In this document: positions 5,984 to 13,142 of the stretch, in pieces
How positions within the stretch are numbered: the stretch's first letter is position 1
How the letters are laid out: every line of letters begins with the position of its first letter
Origin: Oxalobacteraceae bacterium
GTDB taxonomy: Bacteria > Pseudomonadota > Gammaproteobacteria > Burkholderiales > Burkholderiaceae_D
NCBI GenBank assembly: GCA_947487325.1
Contig: CANKWG010000028.1
Location: forward strand, 1-15,435
Direction: 5' to 3'
DNA: 15,435 nucleotides
Made by a program: the position numbers and the translations under genes
Notes under the pieces: generated by a model
What the model saw: only the letters and a program-made list of their open reading frames with translations
Told to the model about the DNA's origin: nothing
Database searches by the model: none

Positions 5984-6699
5984 GTTTATCGACCTTGGCT
6001 TTCTCATTGCTCTATCTGGGCGTGCCGAATCGCCGAGTTGAATGGCGTGATGCGGTGATTGGCGGTTTGGTCGCTGCAGTAGCGTTTGAAATCACGCGAA
6101 GCTTGTTCGCTTTTTTCATCGTGCAGGGACCGAGTTATCGAATGATTTATGGCGCGCTCGCAGCAGTGCCGATTTTTCTGATTTGGGTTTACTTTTTCTG
6201 GATGATCACCTTGCTAGGTGCCGTGGTCGCAGCCGCACTCCCGGTCGTTAAGTATGAAAGGTGGTGGCACCGTTCGGCGCCCGGTAGTGAGTTTCTGGAT
6301 GCGATGTCTGTGCTCAAGGTACTGGTCGATGCTCGGAGCGATAACGCGGCAGTCGGTGCGATGCGACTTCGCGAACTCACTCAACTGGGTTTCGAAGAGT
6401 CCGAGGGCTTGCTGCAGCGAATGTTGGATTCCGGCTGGGTAGGCAGGGTACGTTCGGACCCAGGCCGGCGCGCTCGTCTGGGAAATCGTTCGCAGCAATA
6501 CGAGGATCGCTGGGCGCTGCTGGTGAGTCCTGACAAACTGACATTAGCCGATGTGTATCAGCGCTTTGCTTTCGCGCCAGCACCGCAATCGGTACTGGCC
6601 GCGAAGATAGAGGCCGTGGTTGATCGTGGTTTGGCGATTTCGCTGACGGATTATTTTTCCGAAGCGCAGGCGAATCGGAACAAGCTATCCAGTACTTGA
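5980..6699 (+). CDS. YihY family inner-membrane protein, 3' part of a frame-split gene
   Basis: This is the C-terminal half of the same YihY protein in the -1 frame, 239 residues if started at the ATG whose last two bases belong to the preceding stop codon (ATGA, 5980-5983). It contains the helix LAFSLLYLGVPNRRVEWRDA, where PNRRV-W-DA is the YihY signature. Next come a helix at roughly 26-46, GPSYRMIYGALAAVPIFLIW (48-67) and a last helix through WMITLLGAVVAAALP. Residues 90-239 form a soluble, largely helical C-terminal region of the length seen in betaproteobacterial members. No ribosome binding site is visible before the internal ATG, and there is no slippery heptamer at the junction, so programmed -1 frameshifting is unlikely. 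Its last 49 bases overlap the 3' end of the convergent hydrolase gene. Confidence 0.78.
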   Translation: MSLSTLAFSLLYLGVPNRRVEWRDAVIGGLVAAVAFEITRSLFAFFIVQGPSYRMIYGALAAVPIFLIWVYFFWMITLLGAVVAAALPVVKYERWWHRSAPGSEFLDAMSVLKVLVDARSDNAAVGAMRLRELTQLGFEESEGLLQRMLDSGWVGRVRSDPGRRARLGNRSQQYEDRWALLVSPDKLTLADVYQRFAFAPAPQSVLAAKIEAVVDRGLAISLTDYFSEAQANRNKLSST

Positions 6700-7466
6700 T
6701 CCGGCTGTTCAGCCATCAGTGCATGACCACAGGCATCGATCTGCACGACCTCGGCTGTGGGTAGCTTGCTGATCAGGCTGCCAGCAGCTTTTGCCGGTGT
6801 CATCATGTCTTTTTTTCCGAGCACAAACAGCGCAGGGCAGTGCAACGCTGCGGCGGCTGCTTCGCCACCTTCATACGCATTACACGCTGAAAAATCCGTA
6901 TAAAAAACTTTGGCAGGATTGCCGCGTGAAATGTGCTGCATCAATCGGCGGCTGCCGCCTTGCACATAAAAACCGGGTCCAGGTGCCGAGGGTTTTTGTG
7001 CGATGCCTGAATGCGACCAGATATTGACCATATCGATCGCTCGTTGCTCGTGATCGCGCGCTGCTTCCAGTAGTGTCGATGACACTTTCATCGGGTAGGC
7101 TGTACCGACCAGTGCCACACCCTTGATTTTTTCTGGTGCGCGAGCAGCAGTTTCTAGTGCAATGAGTGAGCCCATGCTGTGGCCAATCAAGATAGTTTTG
7201 CGAACGCCAGCCGCATCCAGCAGTGCACGCAGCCAGTCAGACTGTGCCTCAACACTTTCCAGCGGCTCGCCTCCACTACGACCATGCCCCGGCAGATCGA
7301 CGGCCAGCACAGAAAAACCATGATGCGCAAAATAGCGCGTTTGCAGTGCCCACACCGAGTGATCGTTCTGCGCCCCATGAATGAACACGGCAGTGGGTAA
7401 AGCAGCATCAAAGGATTTGCCGCCGGTGTAAGCATAAGTGCGATGGCCATTGACGATTTGTTCCAT
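6651..7466 (-). CDS. Alpha/beta hydrolase fold protein
   Basis: A 271-residue serine hydrolase of the alpha/beta fold; the reaction is hydrolysis of an ester, lactone or related bond, substrate unknown. The expected features appear in order: oxyanion HGAQNDHSVW (30-39), LPGHGRSGG (58-66), nucleophile elbow GHSMG with S97, acidic residue D220 in LGKKDMMTP, and catalytic H248 in CGHALM. A lid region of about 80 residues (125-205) includes GPGFYVQGG. There is no signal peptide, so it is cytoplasmic. The ATG at 7466 lies 3 bases after the metY stop codon and AAGGGA upstream can serve as ribosome binding site, so it is almost certainly co-transcribed with metY. It is too short, and lacks the features, for MetX homoserine acetyltransferase, so the link to methionine synthesis is unexplained. 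Confidence 0.88.
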   Translation of the reverse strand: MEQIVNGHRTYAYTGGKSFDAALPTAVFIHGAQNDHSVWALQTRYFAHHGFSVLAVDLPGHGRSGGEPLESVEAQSDWLRALLDAAGVRKTILIGHSMGSLIALETAARAPEKIKGVALVGTAYPMKVSSTLLEAARDHEQRAIDMVNIWSHSGIAQKPSAPGPGFYVQGGSRRLMQHISRGNPAKVFYTDFSACNAYEGGEAAAAALHCPALFVLGKKDMMTPAKAAGSLISKLPTAEVVQIDACGHALMAEQPDQVLDSLFRFACASEK

Positions 7467-7469
7467 GAA

Positions 7470-8780
7470 TTACGTTCCCTTCTGCGATGCTTTGAGTCCG
7501 CGCTTCAGATCATCGATCAGATCATCCACGTCTTCCAATCCGACGGACAGTCGCATCGTGCCTTCGCGTATGCCGGATGCTTCGAGTTGTTCGGTCGGTA
7601 CGCGGAAATGGGTGGTGGATGCCGGATGAATCACCAGCGATTTCGCATCACCGACATTGGCCAGATGGGAGAATACCGAGAGCGATTCCACAAAGCGGCG
7701 TCCGGCGGCGCGGTCACCTTTGAGCGTGAACGAAAACACGGCACCGCATCCTCGGGGCAGTAACTTTTTAGCGAGTTGATAGTCGGGATGTTCAGGCAGC
7801 TCCGGATATGACACGGATTCGACAGCGGGATGCGCGACCAGGAATTCAACTATCTTTCGAGCATTGCTGACATGCCGGTCCATGCGCAAACTCAGCGTTT
7901 CTATGCCTTGCAGTATGGCGAACGCATTGTGCGGACTCATTACTGCACCGAAGTCACGCAAGCCTTCGCGTCGCGCGCGTAGCGAGAAGGGGGCTACCGT
8001 GGATTCCTCGGCGAACACCATGCCATGGAATCCATCATAGGGTTCGCAGAGCTCGGCAAAACGGCCGGTTTTTTCGTAGGCGTCTTGCCAATTGAAGGTG
8101 CCACCATCGACCAGCAGACCACCGACCGCAGTGCCATGCCCACAAAGGAATTTCGTTGCAGAGTGAAACACCAGATCAGCACCATGATCAAACGGGCGCA
8201 GCAGGTAAGGCGTCGTGAAGGTGGAATCGACCATCAGTGGCAAATGATGCTCATGCGCGATCGCGGCAACCGTATCAATATCAAGGACATCCAATCCTGG
8301 GTTGCCTAGGGTTTCTGCAAACAGCACCTTGGTGTTGGGTCGTATGTTGCTGCGCCAGGCATCCATGTCGCGCGGATCAATGAAGGTGGTTTCAATACCG
8401 AAGCGCTTCATGGTGTAACCGAGCAAATTTTGTGATCCGCCATACAGCGCTCGAGATGCCAGCACATGCGAGCCTGCACCTGCAATCGTCGCCAGACCCA
8501 GATGCAAAGCTGCCTGACCGCTGGCCACGGCAATCCCCGCGACGCCACCCTCGAGGGCAGCAATACGTTCTTCCAGTACCGCATTGGTCGGATTGGAAAT
8601 TCGCGAATACACATGACCCGAGCGCTCCATATTGAACAGGGACGCTGCGTGATCGGAATCTTTGAATACGAACGAGGTAGACAGATAGATCGGCGTTGCG
8701 CGGGCACCGGTAGTGGGATCAGGTGCGCTGCCTGCATGCAGCGACAGCGTGTCGAAACCGGGATATTTGGGGTCGCTCAT
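7470..8780 (-). CDS. metY: O-acetylhomoserine sulfhydrylase (Cys/Met metabolism PLP enzyme)
   Basis: A 436-residue PLP-dependent enzyme of the gamma-family of Cys/Met metabolism. It would condense O-acetylhomoserine with sulfide to give homocysteine, the direct sulfhydrylation route to methionine. PLP lysine K210 lies in HSATKFLCGHGT, the pyridine-binding aspartate is D185 (MVDSTFTTP), and YSRISNPTN (58-66) holds the phosphate-contacting Tyr/Arg. The N-terminal LHAGSAPDPTTGARATPIYL and the roughly 430-residue length with a long GGTFNWQDAYEKTG insert point to MetY rather than MetZ (about 400 residues, O-succinylhomoserine) or MetB/MetC; MetZ remains the alternative. The ATG at 8780 has no strong ribosome binding site. 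It is first of two genes with the hydrolase and divergent from the CBS-protein gene. Confidence 0.87.
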   Translation of the reverse strand: MSDPKYPGFDTLSLHAGSAPDPTTGARATPIYLSTSFVFKDSDHAASLFNMERSGHVYSRISNPTNAVLEERIAALEGGVAGIAVASGQAALHLGLATIAGAGSHVLASRALYGGSQNLLGYTMKRFGIETTFIDPRDMDAWRSNIRPNTKVLFAETLGNPGLDVLDIDTVAAIAHEHHLPLMVDSTFTTPYLLRPFDHGADLVFHSATKFLCGHGTAVGGLLVDGGTFNWQDAYEKTGRFAELCEPYDGFHGMVFAEESTVAPFSLRARREGLRDFGAVMSPHNAFAILQGIETLSLRMDRHVSNARKIVEFLVAHPAVESVSYPELPEHPDYQLAKKLLPRGCGAVFSFTLKGDRAAGRRFVESLSVFSHLANVGDAKSLVIHPASTTHFRVPTEQLEASGIREGTMRLSVGLEDVDDLIDDLKRGLKASQKGT

Positions 8781-8818
8781 AGGGATGCCAACATGAGGTT
8801 AATCGGGAGCAAGCGCAG

Positions 8819-8824
8819 ATTATA
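8819..8824 (-). promoter_or_regulatory. Candidate -10 of the metY promoter
   Basis: A perfect TATAAT on the minus strand ends 38 bases upstream of the metY ATG, giving a predicted leader of about 30 bases. That is too short for a SAM riboswitch. The -35 region is poor, overlapping the GGGTCAGCG sequence at 8838-8846, which may therefore bind a regulator. Confidence 0.45.
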
Positions 8825-8836
8825 GGCCGGACCGCC

Positions 8837-8876
8837 ACGCTGACCCGTCGGAATCTGGCTTTTTTCCGAACGCTGA
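8837..8876. repeat. Inverted repeat flanked by direct repeats between metY and the CBS gene
   Basis: TCGGAA (8848-8853) and TTCCGA (8864-8869) form a perfect inverted repeat around a 10-base, T-rich spacer. It is bracketed by direct copies of ACGCTGA at 8837-8843 and 8870-8876. It lies between the metY -10 and the CBS gene, where an operator would be expected. It could also be a chance small repeat. Confidence 0.3.
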
Positions 8877-8882
8877 GCTACA

Positions 8883-8910
8883 TTGACTCCCCGAGCTAAT
8901 GATAAAAATT
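8883..8910 (+). promoter_or_regulatory. Weak candidate promoter for the CBS–MFS pair
   Basis: TTGACT (8883-8888) is a good -35. The only nearby -10 choices are the A-rich AAAATT (8905-8910) at 16-base spacing or TAAAAA (8903-8908) at 14, neither close to consensus. The position, about 20 bases before the ATG, is reasonable. Confidence 0.25.
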
Positions 8911-8926
8911 ACGCAGGAGATGTTCC

Positions 8927-9385
8927 ATGAAAGTGTCTGAGATACTCAAGGTCAAAGGCAATATTCTTTATACGGTTCCACCGGAAACCAGTTTGCTTGA
9001 TGCCATCAATTTAATGACCGAGAAAGATATCGGATCGCTGGTCGTCATGAATCAAGGATTATTGGTCGGCCTGCTCAGTTTTCGTGAGGTCATGCGTGCA
9101 GTGCATGCGAACCAGGGATCGGTGGGGCAAGGTACGGTCGGCGAGCATATGGAGCGTGATGTGCTTACGATGTCGCCTGATACGGATGTCAATGATATTC
9201 GCCGCTTAATGCTGGAACGCCATGCACGCTATGTGCCAGTCATGGATGGGAAGGTGCTGCTGGGCGTGATGTCTTTTTATGATGTAGCCAAGTCCGTGCT
9301 TGAGGCGCAGAATTTCGAGAATACGCTGCTCAAGGCCTACATCCGCGACTGGCCTGCCGGAAATAATACCGAGGGCGTACAGTAG
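8927..9385 (+). CDS. Tandem CBS-domain protein
   Basis: A 152-residue cytoplasmic protein made of a CBS pair (Bateman module) and short tails. The first CBS domain spans about 8-60, with ILYTVPPETSLLDAINLMTEKDIGSLVVM and GLLVGLLSFREVMR. The second spans about 74-128, with DVLTMSPDTDVNDIRRLMLERHARYVPVM and VLLGVMSFYDVAKSVL. Such pairs usually sense adenosine nucleotides or SAM and regulate a partner; no catalytic or DNA-binding domain is attached here. A clear AGGAGA lies 8 bases before the ATG, one of the best ribosome binding sites in the window. Its TAG overlaps the GTG start of the next gene by one base, so it is translationally coupled to the MFS transporter and could regulate it, but that is inference. 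Confidence 0.9.
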   Translation: MKVSEILKVKGNILYTVPPETSLLDAINLMTEKDIGSLVVMNQGLLVGLLSFREVMRAVHANQGSVGQGTVGEHMERDVLTMSPDTDVNDIRRLMLERHARYVPVMDGKVLLGVMSFYDVAKSVLEAQNFENTLLKAYIRDWPAGNNTEGVQ

Positions 9386-10716
9386 TGGCCAATCAATTTG
9401 CATTGCTGGGACAACGGCGTTTCGCACCTTTCTTCGGCGCCCAGTTTCTGGGTGCGTTTAACGATAATCTCTTTAAGACCGCACTGGTCACTGTGATCAC
9501 CTTTGATGCCTTGCACTGGACGACGATCAGTGCGGGGTTGTTGAACAATCTCATCGCCGGATTGTTCATTTTGCCCTTTTTGCTCCTATCCGCAACCGCT
9601 GGTCAGATCGCAGACAAGTTCGACAAGACGAAGCTGATGCGTATCGTCAAGTTGATGGAAATAGCGATCATGGCCGTGGCCGCTATCGGCTGGTATACGC
9701 ATTCGCTCTGGTTGTTGGTGGCAGCGGTCGTGGGTATGGGTGCGCATTCAACACTGTTTGGCCCGGTCAAGCATGCGTATCTGCCGCAGCATCTGCAGCA
9801 GAATGAGCTGATCGGCGGTAATGGCATGGTGCAGATGGGTACCTTCGTCGGCATTCTGACCGGGCAGTTGTCGGGTGCTGCGATGGTGGCTATCGCGAAC
9901 AATGGAGATTTCGATCTGATCGCTGGCGCTTGCATTGCGGTGGCGGTGCTGGGATGGCTGTTCACACTGGCGGTGCCATCGAGTGCGGCGGCAGATCCGA
10001 ATCTTGTGGTCGCACGTAATCCCTTCGCTGAGATGATGCGTAACCTCAGATTCTCTGCGCGCAATCGCGAGGTATTCATCGCGATGCTCGCCAATTCCTG
10101 GTTTTGGTTCTATGGTGCGATGCTGCTGGCGCAGTTTCCTGTCTTTGCGCGCGATGTATTGCACGGCGCACCTGAGATATTTGCGATTCTTCTGACCGTA
10201 TTTTCTTTGGGTATCGGTGCCGGCTCGCTCTGGTGCGAGCGTCTGTCGGGCCGTCAAATTCATCTGGGTCTGGTGCCGCTGGGTGCAATAGGGCTCACGT
10301 TGTTTGGCATTGATCTTTATTGGGCCAGTACAGCGCCTATGCCATCGCTGCTCATCGCAAAGCAGCTGATTGGGGGGGCGCAATTTCGTGTGCTGGCTGA
10401 TTGTTTCTTGTTGGGTCTTAGTGGCGGCATTTATGTGGTGCCGCTGTTTGCACTGATACAGACCCGCGCTGATCGCTCGCATCTGTCGCGAACCATAGGC
10501 GGTATGAACATTCTGAATGCGCTGTTTATGGTGGTGGCCGCGTTGACCGCGATGGTGCTGCTCACGGCTGGCTTGTCCGTGCCGGAGATCTTCCTGTTCA
10601 CGGCGCTGCTCAATCTCGCGATGCTGCTCCTGCTGTGCCTGACACAGCGCGAATATCCGCGTGCCTTGCGATCCTGGCTCTTGGGCTTATGGCGCAGGCG
10701 CGCACTGGTAGAATGA
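9385..10716 (+). CDS. MFS transporter, LplT (lysophospholipid transporter)-like
   Basis: A 443-residue, roughly 12-helix inner-membrane transporter. The N-terminal FLGAFNDNLFK (21-31) followed by GLLNNLIAGLFILPFLLLS and GQIADKFDKTKLMR is the hallmark of the LplT branch. LplT flips lysophospholipids across the inner membrane for reacylation by the Aas acyltransferase/acyl-ACP synthetase. Here no PlsC or Aas domain is fused or adjacent, and the protein is longer than E. coli LplT (about 397 residues), so the substrate is uncertain. The GTG start overlaps the CBS stop (TAGTG) and has GAGGG 7 bases upstream. The C-terminus ends in basic residues (WRRRALVE). The last codons contain the likely aroC promoter. 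Confidence 0.85.
   Translation: MANQFALLGQRRFAPFFGAQFLGAFNDNLFKTALVTVITFDALHWTTISAGLLNNLIAGLFILPFLLLSATAGQIADKFDKTKLMRIVKLMEIAIMAVAAIGWYTHSLWLLVAAVVGMGAHSTLFGPVKHAYLPQHLQQNELIGGNGMVQMGTFVGILTGQLSGAAMVAIANNGDFDLIAGACIAVAVLGWLFTLAVPSSAAADPNLVVARNPFAEMMRNLRFSARNREVFIAMLANSWFWFYGAMLLAQFPVFARDVLHGAPEIFAILLTVFSLGIGAGSLWCERLSGRQIHLGLVPLGAIGLTLFGIDLYWASTAPMPSLLIAKQLIGGAQFRVLADCFLLGLSGGIYVVPLFALIQTRADRSHLSRTIGGMNILNALFMVVAALTAMVLLTAGLSVPEIFLFTALLNLAMLLLLCLTQREYPRALRSWLLGLWRRRALVE
10709..10714 (+). promoter_or_regulatory. Candidate aroC -10 inside the end of the MFS gene
   Basis: TAGAAT at the very end of the MFS frame would start transcription near 10721, about 24 bases before the aroC ATG. The sequence TAGAATG also occurs at the xylD promoter (531-537). 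No good -35 is seen at 17 bases. If active, aroC is transcribed independently of the CBS–MFS pair. Confidence 0.35.
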
Positions 10717-10744
10717 CGCCTTTCGCATCCTTTCCTTCCTCGTC

Positions 10745-11824
10745 ATGTCCGGCAATACCATTGGCAAGCTCTTTTGCGTTACCACTTTTGGCGAATCACA
10801 CGGTCCGGCGATCGGCTGTGTGATTGATGGCTGCCCACCGGGCATGCCACTCTCGGAAGCGGATATTCAGCCTGAGCTGGATCGCCGCAAGCCGGGTACC
10901 TCGCGTCATGTCACCCAGCGTAAAGAGTCCGATACGGTTGAAATTCTATCGGGTGTCTACGAAGGCAAGACTACCGGCACACCGATCGCGCTGCTGATTC
11001 GTAACGAAGACCAGCGCAGCCAGGATTACGGCAATATCGTCGATCGATTCCGCCCCGGCCATGCGGATTACACGTATTGGAATAAATACGGCATCCGCGA
11101 TCCGCGCGGTGGTGGTCGCTCGTCAGCCCGTCTGACTGCGCCCGTCGTCGGTGCAGCGGCCGTGGCACGCAAATGGTTGCATGCTCAGTATGGTCTGACG
11201 CTGCTTGGTTGCATGAGCCAACTGGGCGAGATCGCGATTCCTTTTGTCTCGTGGGACCATGTGGGCGAGAATCCATTTTTCGCTGCCAACGCCGACATCA
11301 TTCCCGAACTTGAGACGTACATGGATAGCTTGCGCAAGGCGGGCGATTCCTGTGGCGCGCGCATTGAGGTCGTTGCGCAAAATGTGCCGGTCGGTTTGGG
11401 CGAGCCCCTGTTTGACAAGCTGGATGCTGACATTGCGTATGCCATGATGGGTATCAATGCGGTCAAGGGTGTGGAGATCGGTGCAGGCTTTCGTTCGATT
11501 GCGCACAAAGGTTCCGAGCACGGTGATGAAATCACACCGGAAGGTTTCGTTGGCAACAACGCCGGTGGTGTTCTGGGCGGTATCTCGTCGGGACAGGACA
11601 TCACCGTATCGATTGCGATAAAGCCTACCTCCAGCATACGCACGCCGCGTCGTTCGATTGACCGCGATGGTCAGCCGGTCATGGTGGAGACCTTTGGTCG
11701 TCATGATCCTTGCGTGGGCATACGCGCAACACCCATCGCCGAGGCCATGCTCGCGCTGGTACTGATGGATCACGCGTTACGGCACCGAGCGCAGTGCGGT
11801 GATGTGGATGTCAGCGGAAACTGA
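10745..11824 (+). CDS. aroC: Chorismate synthase
   Basis: A 359-residue cytoplasmic enzyme that makes chorismate from 5-enolpyruvylshikimate 3-phosphate, the last common step to aromatic amino acids, folate and ubiquinone. It needs reduced FMN. All three family signatures are present: GNTIGKLFCVTTFGESHG at the N-terminus (H19), the RGGGRSSAR region near residue 122, and the C-terminal RHDPCVGIRATPIAEAM. Length is normal. The ATG at 10745 gives the invariant MSGNTIG start although the 20 bases before it are pyrimidine-rich with no Shine-Dalgarno sequence. It follows the LplT-like gene by 28 bases and may have its own promoter. Nothing suggests damage. Confidence 0.97.
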   Translation: MSGNTIGKLFCVTTFGESHGPAIGCVIDGCPPGMPLSEADIQPELDRRKPGTSRHVTQRKESDTVEILSGVYEGKTTGTPIALLIRNEDQRSQDYGNIVDRFRPGHADYTYWNKYGIRDPRGGGRSSARLTAPVVGAAAVARKWLHAQYGLTLLGCMSQLGEIAIPFVSWDHVGENPFFAANADIIPELETYMDSLRKAGDSCGARIEVVAQNVPVGLGEPLFDKLDADIAYAMMGINAVKGVEIGAGFRSIAHKGSEHGDEITPEGFVGNNAGGVLGGISSGQDITVSIAIKPTSSIRTPRRSIDRDGQPVMVETFGRHDPCVGIRATPIAEAMLALVLMDHALRHRAQCGDVDVSGN

Positions 11825-11834
11825 AACTGAAACG
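11817..11834 (+). repeat. Three tandem hexamers at the aroC stop codon
   Basis: GAAACT, GAAACT and GAAACG follow each other directly, with the aroC TGA inside the array. It is probably a minor slippage product; its only visible effect is at the last codon and 3' untranslated region. Confidence 0.5.
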
Positions 11835-11842
11835 AATTATTT

Positions 11843-11859
11843 AGCAGTACTGCTTTTTT
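11843..11859 (+). terminator. Candidate short terminator after aroC
   Basis: The palindrome AGCAGTACTGCT is followed directly by a run of six T (11854-11859). The stem can be at most 4-5 bp, so it is weak. A second, bulged GC-richer fold (GCCGA and CCGC at 11882-11896 with GCGG and TCGGC at 11906-11916), followed by ATTTTT at 11921-11926, may add to termination. Apart from these, the 127-base gap to the next gene holds nothing I recognise. Confidence 0.4.
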
Positions 11860-11951
11860 GTGGTCGCGCTGAGGTAATCACGCCGATCAGTGCCGCTTTG
11901 AATTCGCGGTCTCGGCCCTAATTTTTCGGCGATCAATCTTCTCTGTCACAT

Positions 11952-13142
11952 TTGTCATCTCCCGCCCCCTTGTCTTCAACCGCCAAACCCGAGCAATCCC
12001 TGAATTTCGCGTTGTTCTTTTTCGCGTACTACGGCTATATCGGCGTCTTCTCTCCTTACGCCAGTTTGTATTTCGCTGATCGTGGCGTTTCGGCTGTGCA
12101 GATTGGTGTGCTGATGTCGATGATGCAGGTCATGCGTATTTTTGGGCCGAATCTGTGGGGCTGGGTGGCCGATCACACGCGTCGTCGAGTGATGGTCTTG
12201 CGGGTGACATCAGCTGCCTCCGCGCTGGTTTTTTGCGGCATGTTTTGGGGTGAAACTTTTGCGTTTTTCTTTGTGCTGATGCTGGCACTGAATTTGTTCA
12301 CCAGTGCGCAAGGCCCTTTGTCCGAGGCGCTGATGCTGTCATCCATGCGAGGCGATCTCACGCATTACGGGCGTCTGCGACTCTGGGGATCGGTCGGTTT
12401 TATTGTGACCGTGATCGCTGCCGGACAATTGTTGGACTGGCAGGGCATCGGTCTGATGCCATGGATTGCGCTGGTGTTGCTGGTTATGGTCGCAGCGGTC
12501 GCGCTCAATATGCGTGAAGAAGCGCCAATGTCTCGCTCAGAGAGCACGCCTTCGGTGCGTCAGTTGCTCAAGCAGCGGGAAGTCATTGCCTTTTTCGTCT
12601 CCACCTTTCTGATGATCGCGGCGCACGCATCCTTGTATGTCTATTACTCGCTGTATCTATCGCAGATAGGCTACAGCAAGACGGTGATCGGATTGATGTG
12701 GTCGCTGGGCGTGGTCGCCGAGATTTTATTTTTTTATTTTCAGGCACCGCTGTTTCGCCGGTTTGGCGTAGCTACGCTGATGCTGACCAGCTTGTTGATC
12801 GGTGTCGTGCGATTTTTGATGATTGGTTTTGGTGCTGAATCCGTGGCGATGCTGCTGATTGCCCAGATACTCCATGCGGCGACATTTGGCGTTCATCACT
12901 CTGCCTCGGTCGCTACACTGCAGCGCTGGTTCGCTGGACCGCTGCAGGCGCGCGGTCAGGCGCTGTTCATCAGTGTGTCTTATGGACTGGGTGGGTCGCT
13001 GGGTGGATTGCTGCTATCGGCTTGTTGGGATACATTTGGCGCTCGTCTTGTCTACATGATCGCTGCCTTATTCTGTTTTGCCGGCTGGATTGTCGCGGCA
13101 CTCAGTTATCGCTGGCAAGAACCCTCTGGGAGAGTTCGTTGA
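11952..13142 (+). CDS. MFS transporter, HcaT (3-phenylpropionate transporter)-like
   Basis: A 396-residue, 12-helix inner-membrane transporter of the MFS branch that includes E. coli HcaT and nucleoside:H+ symporter relatives. Family features include the first helix LNFALFFFAYYGYIGVFSPYASLYF, MRIFGPNLWGWVADHTRRR (the loop 2-3 motif), GRLRLWGSVGFI, and a central polar loop near 190-212 splitting two six-helix halves. The substrate is unknown; the HcaT name reflects similarity only. The frame is bounded upstream by a stop at 11919 and has no ATG before the first helix. TTG 11952 is taken as start, with TTG 11970 as alternative; neither has a clear ribosome binding site. Its TGA overlaps the TTG start of the M48 gene, so the two are coupled. 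Confidence 0.85.
   Translation: MSSPAPLSSTAKPEQSLNFALFFFAYYGYIGVFSPYASLYFADRGVSAVQIGVLMSMMQVMRIFGPNLWGWVADHTRRRVMVLRVTSAASALVFCGMFWGETFAFFFVLMLALNLFTSAQGPLSEALMLSSMRGDLTHYGRLRLWGSVGFIVTVIAAGQLLDWQGIGLMPWIALVLLVMVAAVALNMREEAPMSRSESTPSVRQLLKQREVIAFFVSTFLMIAAHASLYVYYSLYLSQIGYSKTVIGLMWSLGVVAEILFFYFQAPLFRRFGVATLMLTSLLIGVVRFLMIGFGAESVAMLLIAQILHAATFGVHHSASVATLQRWFAGPLQARGQALFISVSYGLGGSLGGLLLSACWDTFGARLVYMIAALFCFAGWIVAALSYRWQEPSGRVR

Noticed and set aside
5960..5990. Programmed -1 frameshift site in yihY
   Set aside because: The sequence CTATTGTATCGATGAG has no X XXY YYZ heptamer and no downstream stem that I can see.
8777..8794. Five-codon frame (MLASL) ending in an ATGA overlap with the metY start, as an upstream open reading frame
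   Set aside because: No ribosome binding site and no Met codons beyond the start; such short frames occur often by chance.
8781..8926. SAM riboswitch upstream of metY
   Set aside because: The predicted leader is only about 30 bases and the gap is too short for a SAM-I or SAM-II fold starting at the visible -10.
9748..10482. 244-codon minus-strand open frame opposite the LplT-like gene
   Set aside because: Composition (Gln, His, Arg, Thr) is that of an antisense shadow of a membrane-protein gene, with no ribosome binding site or domain.
11123..11773. 216-codon minus-strand open frame opposite aroC
   Set aside because: Fully contained in aroC, no family resemblance, low-complexity His/Arg-rich composition.
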